From Streptomyces platensis (GTDB lineage Bacteria > Actinomycetota > Actinomycetes > Streptomycetales > Streptomycetaceae): a DNA stretch of 64,000 nt. Position numbers and translations under genes: made by a program. The notes below the pieces were generated by a model. It saw only the letters and a program-made list of their open reading frames with translations. It ran no database searches and had not been told where the DNA came from. Shown here piece by piece: positions 15,213-23,633 of this stretch; position 1 is the stretch's first letter, and every line of letters starts with the position of its first letter. The stretch covers positions 186,001-250,000 of the forward strand of contig NZ_CP023691.1 in the NCBI RefSeq assembly GCF_008704855.1, read 5' to 3'.

Positions 15213-17480
15213 TCAGCCACTCCCCACCCGGTGGGGAACGGGGCCGTTCTCCAGAAGGTGGCTGACGGTGTGGACGACACGCTCCAGCAGCGCTTCGTCG
15301 TACGGCAGGAACGGCAGCGGCACAGCACCCCTTCCGGTGGGCAGAGCGAGGTCGACCGGGTCGCCTTCCCGGGTCACCCGGCCGGTGGCCAGGTGGATGT
15401 CGTAGCCGTCCAGACGGAGGTGCCGGTCGCCCAGCTCGACACGACCGGAGGCTATGTGCGTGGCGAGGACACGGCGCAGTGCCGCCCGGCGAAGACGTCC
15501 GGTCCGGCCGAGCGGCTGATCGTAGAGGCGGTTCAGCACCTGCCGGCTGTCGTGGTCATGGGCGTGGCCGGCACACCAGGCGAAGCTGCCGGCGCTGACG
15601 AGGAGGTCGACGGAGCGCAGGACTTCCGACAGCCGGACGGCGTCGACCCCGGACAGGGGCTGCGGGCTGCCGTCGGCACGCTGGAGGAAGACCTCCTGCG
15701 CCTCCGCCCAGCCCGTCGCACCGGGGTAGAGGCTCCCGGCGATCCCGAACCGGGCCGTCATCTCCCCCACGGTGAGGGTGAGTTCATCGTGCTCGATGTT
15801 CCACCCCTGGCGTACGGCGAGTCCGAGGACGGCTTCGACGCGGACGAGGTGACCATGGAACATCGCGGTGACCGGACCGGTCTCCGCGGGCAGGTAGTGC
15901 TCCCGGTAGGCCTGCCGGAAGGGCTGGCGCAGTTTGAGCGCCGCGATCCGGTCGCGCCAGGTGCGGCGTTCGTCGTGCGTGGCCCGGGCGGGGTGCCAGA
16001 GCCGGACGCCTGCGGAGGGCGCGGGCTCGTGCTCGGGCAGGTCCAGCGGCCCGGCCGCGGGCAGCACCGCCCGCCATGCCCCGGGGGCGCACTCGATCTC
16101 CCAGATCAGGCGGCGGGCCGTTCCCCGGGCCACGGGATGCCCGGCGAGCGCGGCGCGCCAGCGGTCATAGCGATAGACGGTCCCCTCGGCGTAACCGCCC
16201 TCCAGCGCCTTGGTCAGAATGCGCACTTGGGCTCTCGTCTTCCCCAACAGGCCGCGTGCGTAGGCGACTTCATCGGGATACTCCCGCCGGACCGGCGCCG
16301 GTGGCGACTTCGCGACGCGTCCGTCGGCGCCTTCCCAGGTCAGCGCGGCCTCGTCGGTGACGGTGAGCACGGCGGTGGAGGTGCCGCAGGGGATGCGCCG
16401 GATGCCGTCGGGGCCGTAACCGAGGTCGGGGAGCCGGAGCGCGATCTCCGTCCGCCGTCCGAGATGACGCTCGGCACGGCGCAGGAGGCGGTCGAGCTTC
16501 TTGCTGACGCCGGCATGCCGTACGACCCTGCGGGCTTCGCGCAGGGCGGCGACCGCTTCAGGGGTCGGGTAGGTCTCGACGGCCTGCGCGAGGGCGATAC
16601 AGGCACTCTGCGAGGGAAGGGTCTTGGCGCTCGTGGGCGCCACCGCGAGCTGCGGCAACAGGGTGGCGAAGACGTCTTCGGCCCAGGGTTCATCGCGCCG
16701 CAGCGCCAGCCGGGCGGCACGGCGGAGGGTCTCCGTGTCGGCCGGGGTGAAGGCCTTGTCGGCGGCGTAGGGAATCCTCCCGGCGTGGAGGGCGGCGAGA
16801 TGGTCGGCCGCGGTGCGCAGGGTGCGGTGGGCGAGTTCGGCATACCGTGCGTCGGACGGCCCCGCGTCGGCGTCCGGCAGTAGTGGCCACTCCCCCGTCA
16901 TCGGCCCGTACCGCCGGGCCTCGGCCAGCAGCGCCCGGTCCCGGACGCCGGTCGTGAGCATCACCTCCAACTCGGCCAGCCGCAACGGGCTGTCGGCGTA
17001 CAGCACCCGCAGACGCGCGGCGAGTTCCTCCTCCACCGCCGGGCCGGCCACCGCGGCCACGGCCAGCGCGGCGTCGTCGGCCTGCTCGGCCCCCGGCCCG
17101 GTCACGCGGACGAGGAGGGCGGCCTGCTCCGCCAGCACTTCCCGGTCCCATGGCTCCGCGCAGCGCAGCAATGCCCCGGCCGCATAGCGCACATCGGTGG
17201 GCCGCGGTGATGCGGCCAGCGCCGCATGGAGCTCCGTGAGAGCGGCGGCGGTGAAGGACGGCTGCACCTTGGCCCAGGTCACTTCGCGGGCGACGCGGCG
17301 GGCGTACTCCGGGGCCTGCTCGTCCCTGAGGGTACGGAAGGCCGCGGGGAGCAGCGCGCCCAGTTCCTCCGACGTCAGTTGTGCGCAGGCGGACCAGAGA
17401 CCGCCGGACCAGTCGGCGTCGGGCTGCGGTCCCGCCATCGCGGCCCTCAACCGCGCGGCGTGCGGTGACAGTTCGTCCAT
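15213..17480 (-). CDS. DUF4132-domain protein
   Basis: A 755-residue protein starting at ATG 17480 with a GGAGG site. The N-terminal half is a chain of Ala/Leu-rich helices. The C-terminal part is the DUF4132 domain, recognised from GTVYRYDRWRAALAGHPVARG, LIWEIECAPG, WRDRIAALKLRQPFRQAYRE and the end-segment LERVVHTVSHLL. The family occurs in large bacterial proteins of unknown function that also contain WGR or helical-repeat parts. It is upstream of the XRE-TIR region on the same strand with a 249-base gap, so it could belong to the same neighbourhood, though nothing in the sequence proves it. Confidence 0.85.
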   Translation of the reverse strand: MDELSPHAARLRAAMAGPQPDADWSGGLWSACAQLTSEELGALLPAAFRTLRDEQAPEYARRVAREVTWAKVQPSFTAAALTELHAALAASPRPTDVRYAAGALLRCAEPWDREVLAEQAALLVRVTGPGAEQADDAALAVAAVAGPAVEEELAARLRVLYADSPLRLAELEVMLTTGVRDRALLAEARRYGPMTGEWPLLPDADAGPSDARYAELAHRTLRTAADHLAALHAGRIPYAADKAFTPADTETLRRAARLALRRDEPWAEDVFATLLPQLAVAPTSAKTLPSQSACIALAQAVETYPTPEAVAALREARRVVRHAGVSKKLDRLLRRAERHLGRRTEIALRLPDLGYGPDGIRRIPCGTSTAVLTVTDEAALTWEGADGRVAKSPPAPVRREYPDEVAYARGLLGKTRAQVRILTKALEGGYAEGTVYRYDRWRAALAGHPVARGTARRLIWEIECAPGAWRAVLPAAGPLDLPEHEPAPSAGVRLWHPARATHDERRTWRDRIAALKLRQPFRQAYREHYLPAETGPVTAMFHGHLVRVEAVLGLAVRQGWNIEHDELTLTVGEMTARFGIAGSLYPGATGWAEAQEVFLQRADGSPQPLSGVDAVRLSEVLRSVDLLVSAGSFAWCAGHAHDHDSRQVLNRLYDQPLGRTGRLRRAALRRVLATHIASGRVELGDRHLRLDGYDIHLATGRVTREGDPVDLALPTGRGAVPLPFLPYDEALLERVVHTVSHLLENGPVPHRVGSG

Positions 17481-17550
17481 GCCTCCAGACCGTAGCCGCA
17501 GGGTCTGACAACGCCACCGGCCCGCCGGACCGCGCGGGCCGGTGCGCGTC

Positions 17551-18177
17551 CTAGCTGATGAGGTCCTGGGCGCGCAGGTACCCGGCGGGCCGCTCGTGCT
17601 CGCCGACCCAACGGTGGGCGGCGCGGGAGCGGGCCGCCTCGATCAGCGCGCCGCCGTAGTGGCGGATGACGAAGACCGGCAGGCCGATGCGGTAGCGCCG
17701 GTCGGGTACGCCCGCCACGCCGGACTGTTCCTCGATGAACAGCGGAGCCAGCGCCGGATCCTGCGGTTCCTGCACACCGCCGGTGGGGCACAGCTCAAGG
17801 CTCACCAGCCGGTGCCCCGAGTTGCCGGTCCCTTGGGGGCACCAGAACAGGCCGACGGCATCCAGCGAGTCCCACGGAATGACCGCATGCGAGGCCTTGT
17901 TGCGCCACCACCACACGCCGGTCGTGTCGAATGCCAGGTAGGCGTCACGGTCGCCCCACACGGCCCACGCCATGAACACCGCGACCGTGCCGCACACCAG
18001 GAACCAGATCACCGCGAAGACCCAGGTGCCGACGCCGTATCCGTGGACCAGGCAGGCGACCGGCATCGACAGTCCGAGGGCGAGACCGGCAACGGCACCG
18101 GGCATGGTCCGGCGCATCCGCTGCTTGCCGAAGCGGAACATGGTGGCGTCAGGGGCAGGGGTACGTCCGGGAAACAT
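17551..18177 (-). CDS. Membrane protein with a PH-like soluble part, unknown function
   Basis: A 208-residue protein. After a basic N-terminus (FGKQRMRR) come two transmembrane helices (about residues 27-47 and 50-74) separated by only a few residues. The rest is soluble: LAFDTTGVWWWRNKASHAVIPWDSLDAVGLFW is the strand pattern of small PH-like domains found after paired helices in actinobacterial membrane proteins. The start at ATG 18177 is uncertain; an internal ATG at 18141 also exists. It is divergent from, and at the start codon overlaps, the broken gene on the plus strand. Confidence 0.7.
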   Translation of the reverse strand: MFPGRTPAPDATMFRFGKQRMRRTMPGAVAGLALGLSMPVACLVHGYGVGTWVFAVIWFLVCGTVAVFMAWAVWGDRDAYLAFDTTGVWWWRNKASHAVIPWDSLDAVGLFWCPQGTGNSGHRLVSLELCPTGGVQEPQDPALAPLFIEEQSGVAGVPDRRYRIGLPVFVIRHYGGALIEAARSRAAHRWVGEHERPAGYLRAQDLIS

Positions 18178-19225
18178 GCAGGCAGCCTACGAAACGTCGG
18201 CGCCCCACTGGACAGCGGCCCCGCTGCGCACCCTGATGGCCGCGAACTACCGGGCCCTTCCGTAACCGCCGTTCGCTGCTGCTGCTCCATCTGGAGCGGC
18301 AGGTACGGATCGAGGAACTGCCCTGGGTACGGGCGGTGTCCGGGCAGCCGGGCGACGAGGCGGCGCAGGAGGGTGCGCATCCCGCGCTGCGGCAGCTGGG
18401 TGAGCTGGCCGTGCAGGGGTTTCCCGGCACGCTTCTTCCCAACCCTCTGGTCCGCGAACTCGGCGTGCTGGCCCGTCAGGCCGACCTCGGTGCTCCGATG
18501 GTCGAGGAGCCGGCGGCGGACATCTTCATGGGCACCTTCGCCCCGAAGTTCCTCACGGCCGCGAGGATCGCGGGCGACCTGCTGCGCGGCACGCTTTACG
18601 AGCGCTACTACGGGATCGACTACGCGACGCTGCGCATCGGGCAATCGCCGAGACGGCCGAGGCACTGACCCGCTCCTACCGGCCGCGCACCTCCCCGCAG
18701 TTCGCGCGGCTGTGCGCCGCGCGGGCCGGGTCGTCCGGGCAGGGCTCGGTGGCGGCGAACGGCAAGATGATCGAGCAGGCGCAGATCCTCACCACGCACA
18801 ATCTGGCAACACTGGTGCGCCAGGTGGGCATCGCCCCGGAGCCCGGCTGGGAGGATCTGGCCCGTCGCTGCTTCCGTACGGTCTGCCGGCTGACGGCCCG
18901 GGTGCACCACAACCCACGACCCTTGGCGACGATCAAGGACGCGGCGTACGCCTGGCGCCAGCTGATCTTCTTCCTCGCACTGTGCACACCCGCCGAGCAG
19001 TCCCGGTTGCTCAGCCGGCTGGGCGAGGAGACGGCCCGTCACCCGGCGCATGTCGCTGCCCGGCTCGCCCCGGCCCTGGCGGGGCTGCACCTGGTGGCGG
19101 CCGGCGGAAGCTTCCCCGCAGACGGGACGGCGCTCGGCGGCCGGGCCCGCCGTTTCCTCGGTTGGACCACCGGGGAGCACTGGCTGCGCCGGCTTCCGCC
19201 GACGAGGGATCAGGCGACGGGCTGA
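18176..19225 (+). pseudogene. Unknown gene interrupted by two compensating frameshifts
   Basis: Read as one protein of about 348 residues: it begins in one frame (TAAPLRTLMAANYR) and jumps frame at about 18251-18255 to GPFRNRRSLLLLHLERQ. It runs on as EEPAADIFMGTFAPKFLTAA and YERYYGIDYATLRIG, and at about 18640 it returns to the first frame (IAETAEALTRSYRP, then VAANGKMIEQAQILTTHNL and DAAYAWRQLIFFLAL). The shifts are opposite, so the ends share a frame. I do not recognise the family, which looks cytosolic and helical. Either two one-base indels disabled the gene or the sequence contains two errors. Confidence 0.7.
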
Positions 19226-19335
19226 GGGGTCGGCTTGCCGGGCCGGGACGCGTACCCGTAGGGGGCCGGGTTCGGGTACTCGTAGGGAGGGGTGAGCGTA
19301 CCCGCAGGAGTCAGCGAGTACGGGGCCGCAGCCAT
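19210..19335 (-). CDS. Possible small Pro/Tyr-rich protein
   Basis: A 41-residue reading frame from ATG 19335, which has GGGGGCAACC just upstream. The composition (PPYEYPNPAPYGYASRPGKP) is unlike the Arg-rich noise of antisense frames. It overlaps the end of the broken gene on the other strand by 16 bases. It could be a genuine small protein, or the tail of a lost gene. Nothing else supports it. Confidence 0.3.
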   Translation of the reverse strand: MAAAPYSLTPAGTLTPPYEYPNPAPYGYASRPGKPTPQPVA

Positions 19336-19548
19336 CGGTTGCCCCCGGCATGCGCACCCCGGAGCCTCCTCAAGCACATCGGCCGGCCGCACTCACTGCC
19401 CGAACTGAGCGAAATCCTCCAACACCGCCCTCTCATTACTGTGACCGCCCAACTGATCATGAAATGGTGCGTGGTCGCAGACTTGCAGGGTGCGGTGCGT
19501 GCTCCGGTGCGGGCCGCCGCCTCCGCGACGACCCGAAGGACGTGCCTC

Positions 19549-20757
19549 ATGAGCGAACGAGTCATCACCCCGCGCAGCCGCGGTTTCCTCTTCCTCGACT
19601 CCCATCCGGCCGGCTGCGCCCGCCTGGTGCAGGAGATGTGGCAGGCCGTCCCCGCGCCCGGCGAGGTTCCGAGCGACGCGCCGGTGGCGCTCGTCGTCGG
19701 CTCCTCGGCGGGGTACGGGCTGGCCGCGACGATCGCCGGCCTCGCCCGGGTGGGCATCCGCGGCATCAGCGTCTGCTTCGAGAAGGCCCCCACCGAACGG
19801 CGTACCGCCTCGGCCGGCTGGTACCGCACCGCCGCCACCGCCGAACTCGCCCGCCAACACGGCCACGAGATGGTCTTCCTCAACGGCGACGCCTTCTCCG
19901 ACGCGATGAAGGACCAGGTCGCGCAGCTGCTCCGGGAGCGTTTCGGCCGCCTGGACCATCTGATCTACTCGGTCGCCGCACCGCGCCGCACCGACCCGGA
20001 CACCGGTGCCACCTACGCCTCCGCCCTCAAGCCCATCGGCGAGGCGTACCGCACCAAGACCCTCGTCTTCGACGGCGAGGGGACGCCGGAGGTCAAGGAG
20101 GTGGAGACGGCGCCGGCCACGGATGACGACATCGAGCAGACCGTCGCCGTGATGGGCGGCGTGGACTGGGAGCGCTGGATCGACCATCTCGCCGAACGCG
20201 AGCTGCTCGCCGACGGATTCAGCACCGCGGCCCTGTCGTACATCGGCTCGCCGCTGACGGACGGGATCTACCGGCAGGGCACCATCGGCGCCGCGAAGTG
20301 CCACCTCGAAGCGACCGCCCGTACGCTCAACGAGCGCCTGGAGAAGCTGGTCGGCGGCCGCGCGGTGACCTCCGTGAACGGGGCCGCGGTCACCCAGTCC
20401 TCTACCGCCATCCCCGGGATCGCGCTCTATGTGGGCCTGCTGCGCGGTGTCCTCGGCGATGCCATGGTGCCGCCGATCGCGCAGCTGACCAGCCTGTGGG
20501 ACCAGCTCACCGATGCCCGGCCGCTCGATGTCGACGACGACGGCCGGGTCCGTCTCGACTCCTGGGAGCTCAACAGCGCGGTCCAGGCCGCCGTCACCGA
20601 GCGGTGGGACACGGCCACCACCGACAGCATCACCCGGCTCGCCGACCTCGACTGGTTCCACGCCGAGGTCCAGCGGCTCTACGGCTTCGCGGTACCGGGA
20701 ATCGACTACTCGGCCCCGACCGCCACCCAGGTCCCCTGGCCGGATGCCGTCTCCTGA
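19549..20757 (+). CDS. fabV: Trans-2-enoyl-ACP/CoA reductase, FabV type
   Basis: A 402-residue NADH-dependent enoyl reductase, full length for the family. It shows the dinucleotide loop VVGSSAGYGLAATIAG (residues ~49-64), the catalytic Tyr-x8-Lys as YRQGTIGAAK, and the typical SVAAPRRTDPDTG loop. FabV reduces the double bond in the last step of fatty acid elongation and, unlike FabI, is commonly resistant to triclosan. The ATG at 19549 is preceded by CGAAGGACG. It is a single gene outside any fab cluster, so it is presumably an accessory or resistance copy (inference). Confidence 0.95.
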   Translation: MSERVITPRSRGFLFLDSHPAGCARLVQEMWQAVPAPGEVPSDAPVALVVGSSAGYGLAATIAGLARVGIRGISVCFEKAPTERRTASAGWYRTAATAELARQHGHEMVFLNGDAFSDAMKDQVAQLLRERFGRLDHLIYSVAAPRRTDPDTGATYASALKPIGEAYRTKTLVFDGEGTPEVKEVETAPATDDDIEQTVAVMGGVDWERWIDHLAERELLADGFSTAALSYIGSPLTDGIYRQGTIGAAKCHLEATARTLNERLEKLVGGRAVTSVNGAAVTQSSTAIPGIALYVGLLRGVLGDAMVPPIAQLTSLWDQLTDARPLDVDDDGRVRLDSWELNSAVQAAVTERWDTATTDSITRLADLDWFHAEVQRLYGFAVPGIDYSAPTATQVPWPDAVS

Positions 20758-20790
20758 CTCCGGTGACTCCGGTCACTCCCGTGACTCCGG
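20755..20790 (+). repeat. Four tandem 9-base repeats starting at the fabV stop codon
   Basis: TGACTCCGG occurs at 20755, 20764 and 20782, with a variant TCACTCCCG at 20773. The first copy contains the fabV stop TGA. The array could have grown by slippage and may be able to lengthen or shorten without touching the protein. Confidence 0.7.
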
Positions 20791-21109
20791 AAAGAAGGCC
20801 GCTCGAACGCCGGGAGCTGCGAAAGGGCAAGGGCAGTGAGTCCACATCACCGGGCGTGATCGCACGCTTCCGTCTCGCCGGATTGCCGAGTAACTCGGCG
20901 ATTCTGCGGGGCTGTTGACGGTGTGATGGATTCTGCTGACTGCGACCCAGCGCATTTAGCTGTCAATTACACGTCAAGGAATACGAACGACGGCTCGACA
21001 CCGTCCCCACCACATTCCGATCGCGCCGAGCATGGCACCCTCACCGACAGGGCTCACGAGAATTGCGGCGGACGGTTCGCTTTCACGCCGTGGCTCTTGA
21101 GTCACGGCC
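20791..21109. other. Intergenic region between convergent genes
   Basis: Between fabV and the convergent anti-sigma-like gene. It is less GC-rich than the neighbours (notably 20930-21000). I find no reading frame with a ribosome site and no obvious strong hairpin. Confidence 0.4.
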
Positions 21110-21553
21110 TCAGCGGGCACTGTCCGGGGCACCCTGACGGGAGATGACCGCCGTCACGGTTTTACCGGCCGCCTCGCTGTGGACCTCTACGGATGCCGCG
21201 AGGCGGCACACCATCGACCACCCGAAGCCGCCGCCCTCTCCGGTGACATCCGGCGTACGGGGGCGCGGCAGAACGGGGCTGGAGTCGCCCACGGTGATCA
21301 CGACCGACTCCGGGTCGGCCGTCAGTCGCAAGGTGCAGAGCTTGCCGCCCGCATGACGTACGGCGTTGGTGACCAGTTCGGAGACGACCAGGATCACCGC
21401 GTCCCTGGTGTCCTTCTCCAGGGAGGGTTCCAGGCGCTCCAGGAACGTGGCCGCGATATGCCGGGCGGGACCGACAACTTCGGAATAGCAGTCCAGTTCA
21501 AGCTCCAGCACCGGCGACGCCGTGACCGTGCGCGGAGCCTCGGCGGTGCTCAT
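21110..21553 (-). CDS. ATP-binding regulatory protein, RsbW-like (HATPase_c_2)
   Basis: A 147-residue GHKL-type ATPase domain without other parts. The N box is ILVVSELVTNAVRHAGG, the G1 box VVITVGDSSPVLP, and the G2-like loop GEGGGFGWSMV. These small proteins act as anti-sigma factors or serine kinases in partner-switching control, and Streptomyces carries dozens. Start ATG 21553 has a GAGGTGAG site; ATG 21577 upstream is the alternative. No anti-sigma antagonist or sigma gene is adjacent, so the partner is unknown. Confidence 0.85.
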   Translation of the reverse strand: MSTAEAPRTVTASPVLELELDCYSEVVGPARHIAATFLERLEPSLEKDTRDAVILVVSELVTNAVRHAGGKLCTLRLTADPESVVITVGDSSPVLPRPRTPDVTGEGGGFGWSMVCRLAASVEVHSEAAGKTVTAVISRQGAPDSAR

Positions 21554-22061
21554 GATAAAGCTCACCTCGTATCGCATCGACTTGCCTTCAGGCCGGAAAG
21601 CGTGCCCCCTTCCCGAGGTGTCAACCACACATTTCCGAGTTCGGACGAAAATGTTTACTCTTCGCAACCTCAGAATGATCGAACCCCGTCCTGCCCGAAC
21701 CGACCCGGGCAAGCGGAGCGCCGCGGAACACCTCACCGGACCGGAAGTCGCACGGTGAGCTCGGTGACCGTCACGGCCATCAGGTCTTCCCTACGATTCC
21801 GGCACCGGAAATGATCAGTGCGGCAGCATCAGAAGAAGGGGCACCACAGTTGTCAACCTCAAGACAATCGCGTGCCCGTATCCGCTGCCGGCAATCGGAA
21901 ATCGCCCCCGGTTTGCTGCCCGATCCGGCGGGTAAAAGGCACTGCGTTCCTTGCGCCGCACGGCCCGCGGCGCGGCAGGACTCATGACGGCCAGCGGCAC
22001 CGGACCCGCCGCCCGTGCAACGAGCGCGGCCCCCGGGCACCTGCCCTGGTGAGCGCCCGGC
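21554..22061. other. Intergenic region with an orphan dyad
   Basis: Holds the promoter of the RsbW-like gene on its left side and the end of the permease gene on its right. An inverted repeat TTGTC-N8-GACAA lies at 21850-21867 in a locally AT-richer patch; no start codon is near enough to show what it controls. No gene is convincing here. Confidence 0.4.
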
Positions 22062-23480
22062 TCACCCACTCGTTCCCGGCGCAGCCGCGACCGGCTCCTC
22101 CCTCTCGGCCCTACCGGCGCGCACCAAAAGCCGCAAAGGCGCATAGACCGCCACAGAGGCCAGGAACGCGACGTAGTACGCAAAATCGGCGCCATGCAGT
22201 GCGGCCGCGACCGGGCCGACGAACAGGGTGGTGTCCATGAAGGGCACGGCCGCGGCGAAGGCGACGACGAAAGCGACACACGCGGGCCACCAGGGCTGGG
22301 GGCGGCCGAACTCGGTCTCGACGTCGATCGGCGCACCGCGCCGCGCCTTGGCCCGCAGCCGCGCGTCGACCAGCACGATGCCCACGAACCCGGGGATCCA
22401 GTAGCCGACGAACAGCAGCAGGTTCTGGAACCGGAGCGTGGTGTCGGCGGCGTGCAGCCAGAGGACGAGCAGGAAGCCGAGCACAGCGGCCGCCGCCGCG
22501 GCGAGCGGCCTGGGAACCCGTATACCGGCCGCCTGAAGGGCCAGCGAGCCGCTGTAGTCGTTCATGGCGTTGCTGCACACCGCCGCGGCCGCGATGGCCA
22601 GCAGCCCGAAGACGCCGAGGACCCCGCCGCCCAGCAGCCCGTGTACCCCGGCGGCGGTCTGGTCGGTGAACAGCCCGGCTCCCCACAGCCCCAGCGCCTG
22701 GACCCAGGCGAAGGAGAGCACCATGCCGAGCAGGGAGTACCAGAACATCCGGCGCCGGGAGGTCGCCCGGGGCAGGTAGCGGCTGAAGTCCGAGGCGTAG
22801 GGCGCCCACGAGATGGCCAGACTGAGCGCGACGGTGCTGGTCAGGACGAAGGCGCCGAAGCGGTCGGCGCCGTGTGCGGAACCGGAATCGGGGAGCGGCA
22901 CCCCGGACAGCAGCTGCACGCTGAGGACCACGAACGCGCCGCCCAGCACGAACGTCATCACCGTCTGGAGCTGGTGGAGGGCCTCGTAGCCGAAGACACC
23001 GACGACCCCTTGGAGCAGCAGGACCACCAGCGCCCCCAGCCAGAACGGCCAGCCGAGCAGCTGGGCCAGCGCCTCACCGCCGAAGAGGCCGATGAGCGCA
23101 TCCCAGGCCACAGAGGAAAGCCACTGCATGATGCCGGGCAGGGCCACCCCGCGCCCGAAGGCGAGCCGGGCGAGCGGTAGCTGACCGGTTCCGGTCCGGC
23201 TGCCCCAGGTGCCCAGATATGCGGCCGGGACCGCACCGACAACCGTGCCGAGCACCATGGCGGTGAGGGCCGTCCAGAAGTCCAGCCCCAGCGAGACGCC
23301 CACCGTGCCGGAGAACACTCCGGTCATGGTGAGGTTGGGGGCGAACCACACGGTGAAAAGCCGGGCAGCCTTCCCGTAACGGTTACTTTCGGGCACCGGC
23401 CCGATTCCGTGCCGCTCGACCGCCAGGTCGCCGGGCCGGGCAGGCATCCGCCCTCGGAAGGCGGATTCTTCGATGGTCAT
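22062..23480 (-). CDS. NCS1-family nucleobase (purine/cytosine) permease
   Basis: A 472-residue transporter with about 12 transmembrane helices. Family marks are the N-terminal ERHGIGPVPESNRYGKAARLFTVWF, the motif WFAPNLTMTG in helix 1, SWAPYASDFSRYLP in the middle and NAMNDYSGSLALQAAGI further on. NCS1 carriers import cytosine, purines, hydantoins or thiamine precursors with protons or sodium. The ATG at 23480 has a GGAGAG site. It stands alone, so the substrate cannot be read from neighbours. Confidence 0.93.
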   Translation of the reverse strand: MTIEESAFRGRMPARPGDLAVERHGIGPVPESNRYGKAARLFTVWFAPNLTMTGVFSGTVGVSLGLDFWTALTAMVLGTVVGAVPAAYLGTWGSRTGTGQLPLARLAFGRGVALPGIMQWLSSVAWDALIGLFGGEALAQLLGWPFWLGALVVLLLQGVVGVFGYEALHQLQTVMTFVLGGAFVVLSVQLLSGVPLPDSGSAHGADRFGAFVLTSTVALSLAISWAPYASDFSRYLPRATSRRRMFWYSLLGMVLSFAWVQALGLWGAGLFTDQTAAGVHGLLGGGVLGVFGLLAIAAAAVCSNAMNDYSGSLALQAAGIRVPRPLAAAAAAVLGFLLVLWLHAADTTLRFQNLLLFVGYWIPGFVGIVLVDARLRAKARRGAPIDVETEFGRPQPWWPACVAFVVAFAAAVPFMDTTLFVGPVAAALHGADFAYYVAFLASVAVYAPLRLLVRAGRAEREEPVAAAPGTSG

Positions 23481-23633
23481 GACTCTCCAGGCTTCAACAG
23501 ACGCGCCCTACGGTAGGCCGGAGCGCCGGCCCGCCCGTCAGGGCCCCCTGGCACGGCACCGCCACCGTTGCCGCTACCGTACGGGGGCCCACACGGCGGC
23601 CATACCGGGATCGCAGGGGGCCGCGCAGGCGGG

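Noticed and set aside
17542..20757. A 1071-codon plus-strand frame
   Set aside because: Only the last 402 codons (fabV) are protein-like and have a ribosome site. The upstream part runs antisense to the membrane-protein gene and through a frameshifted gene.
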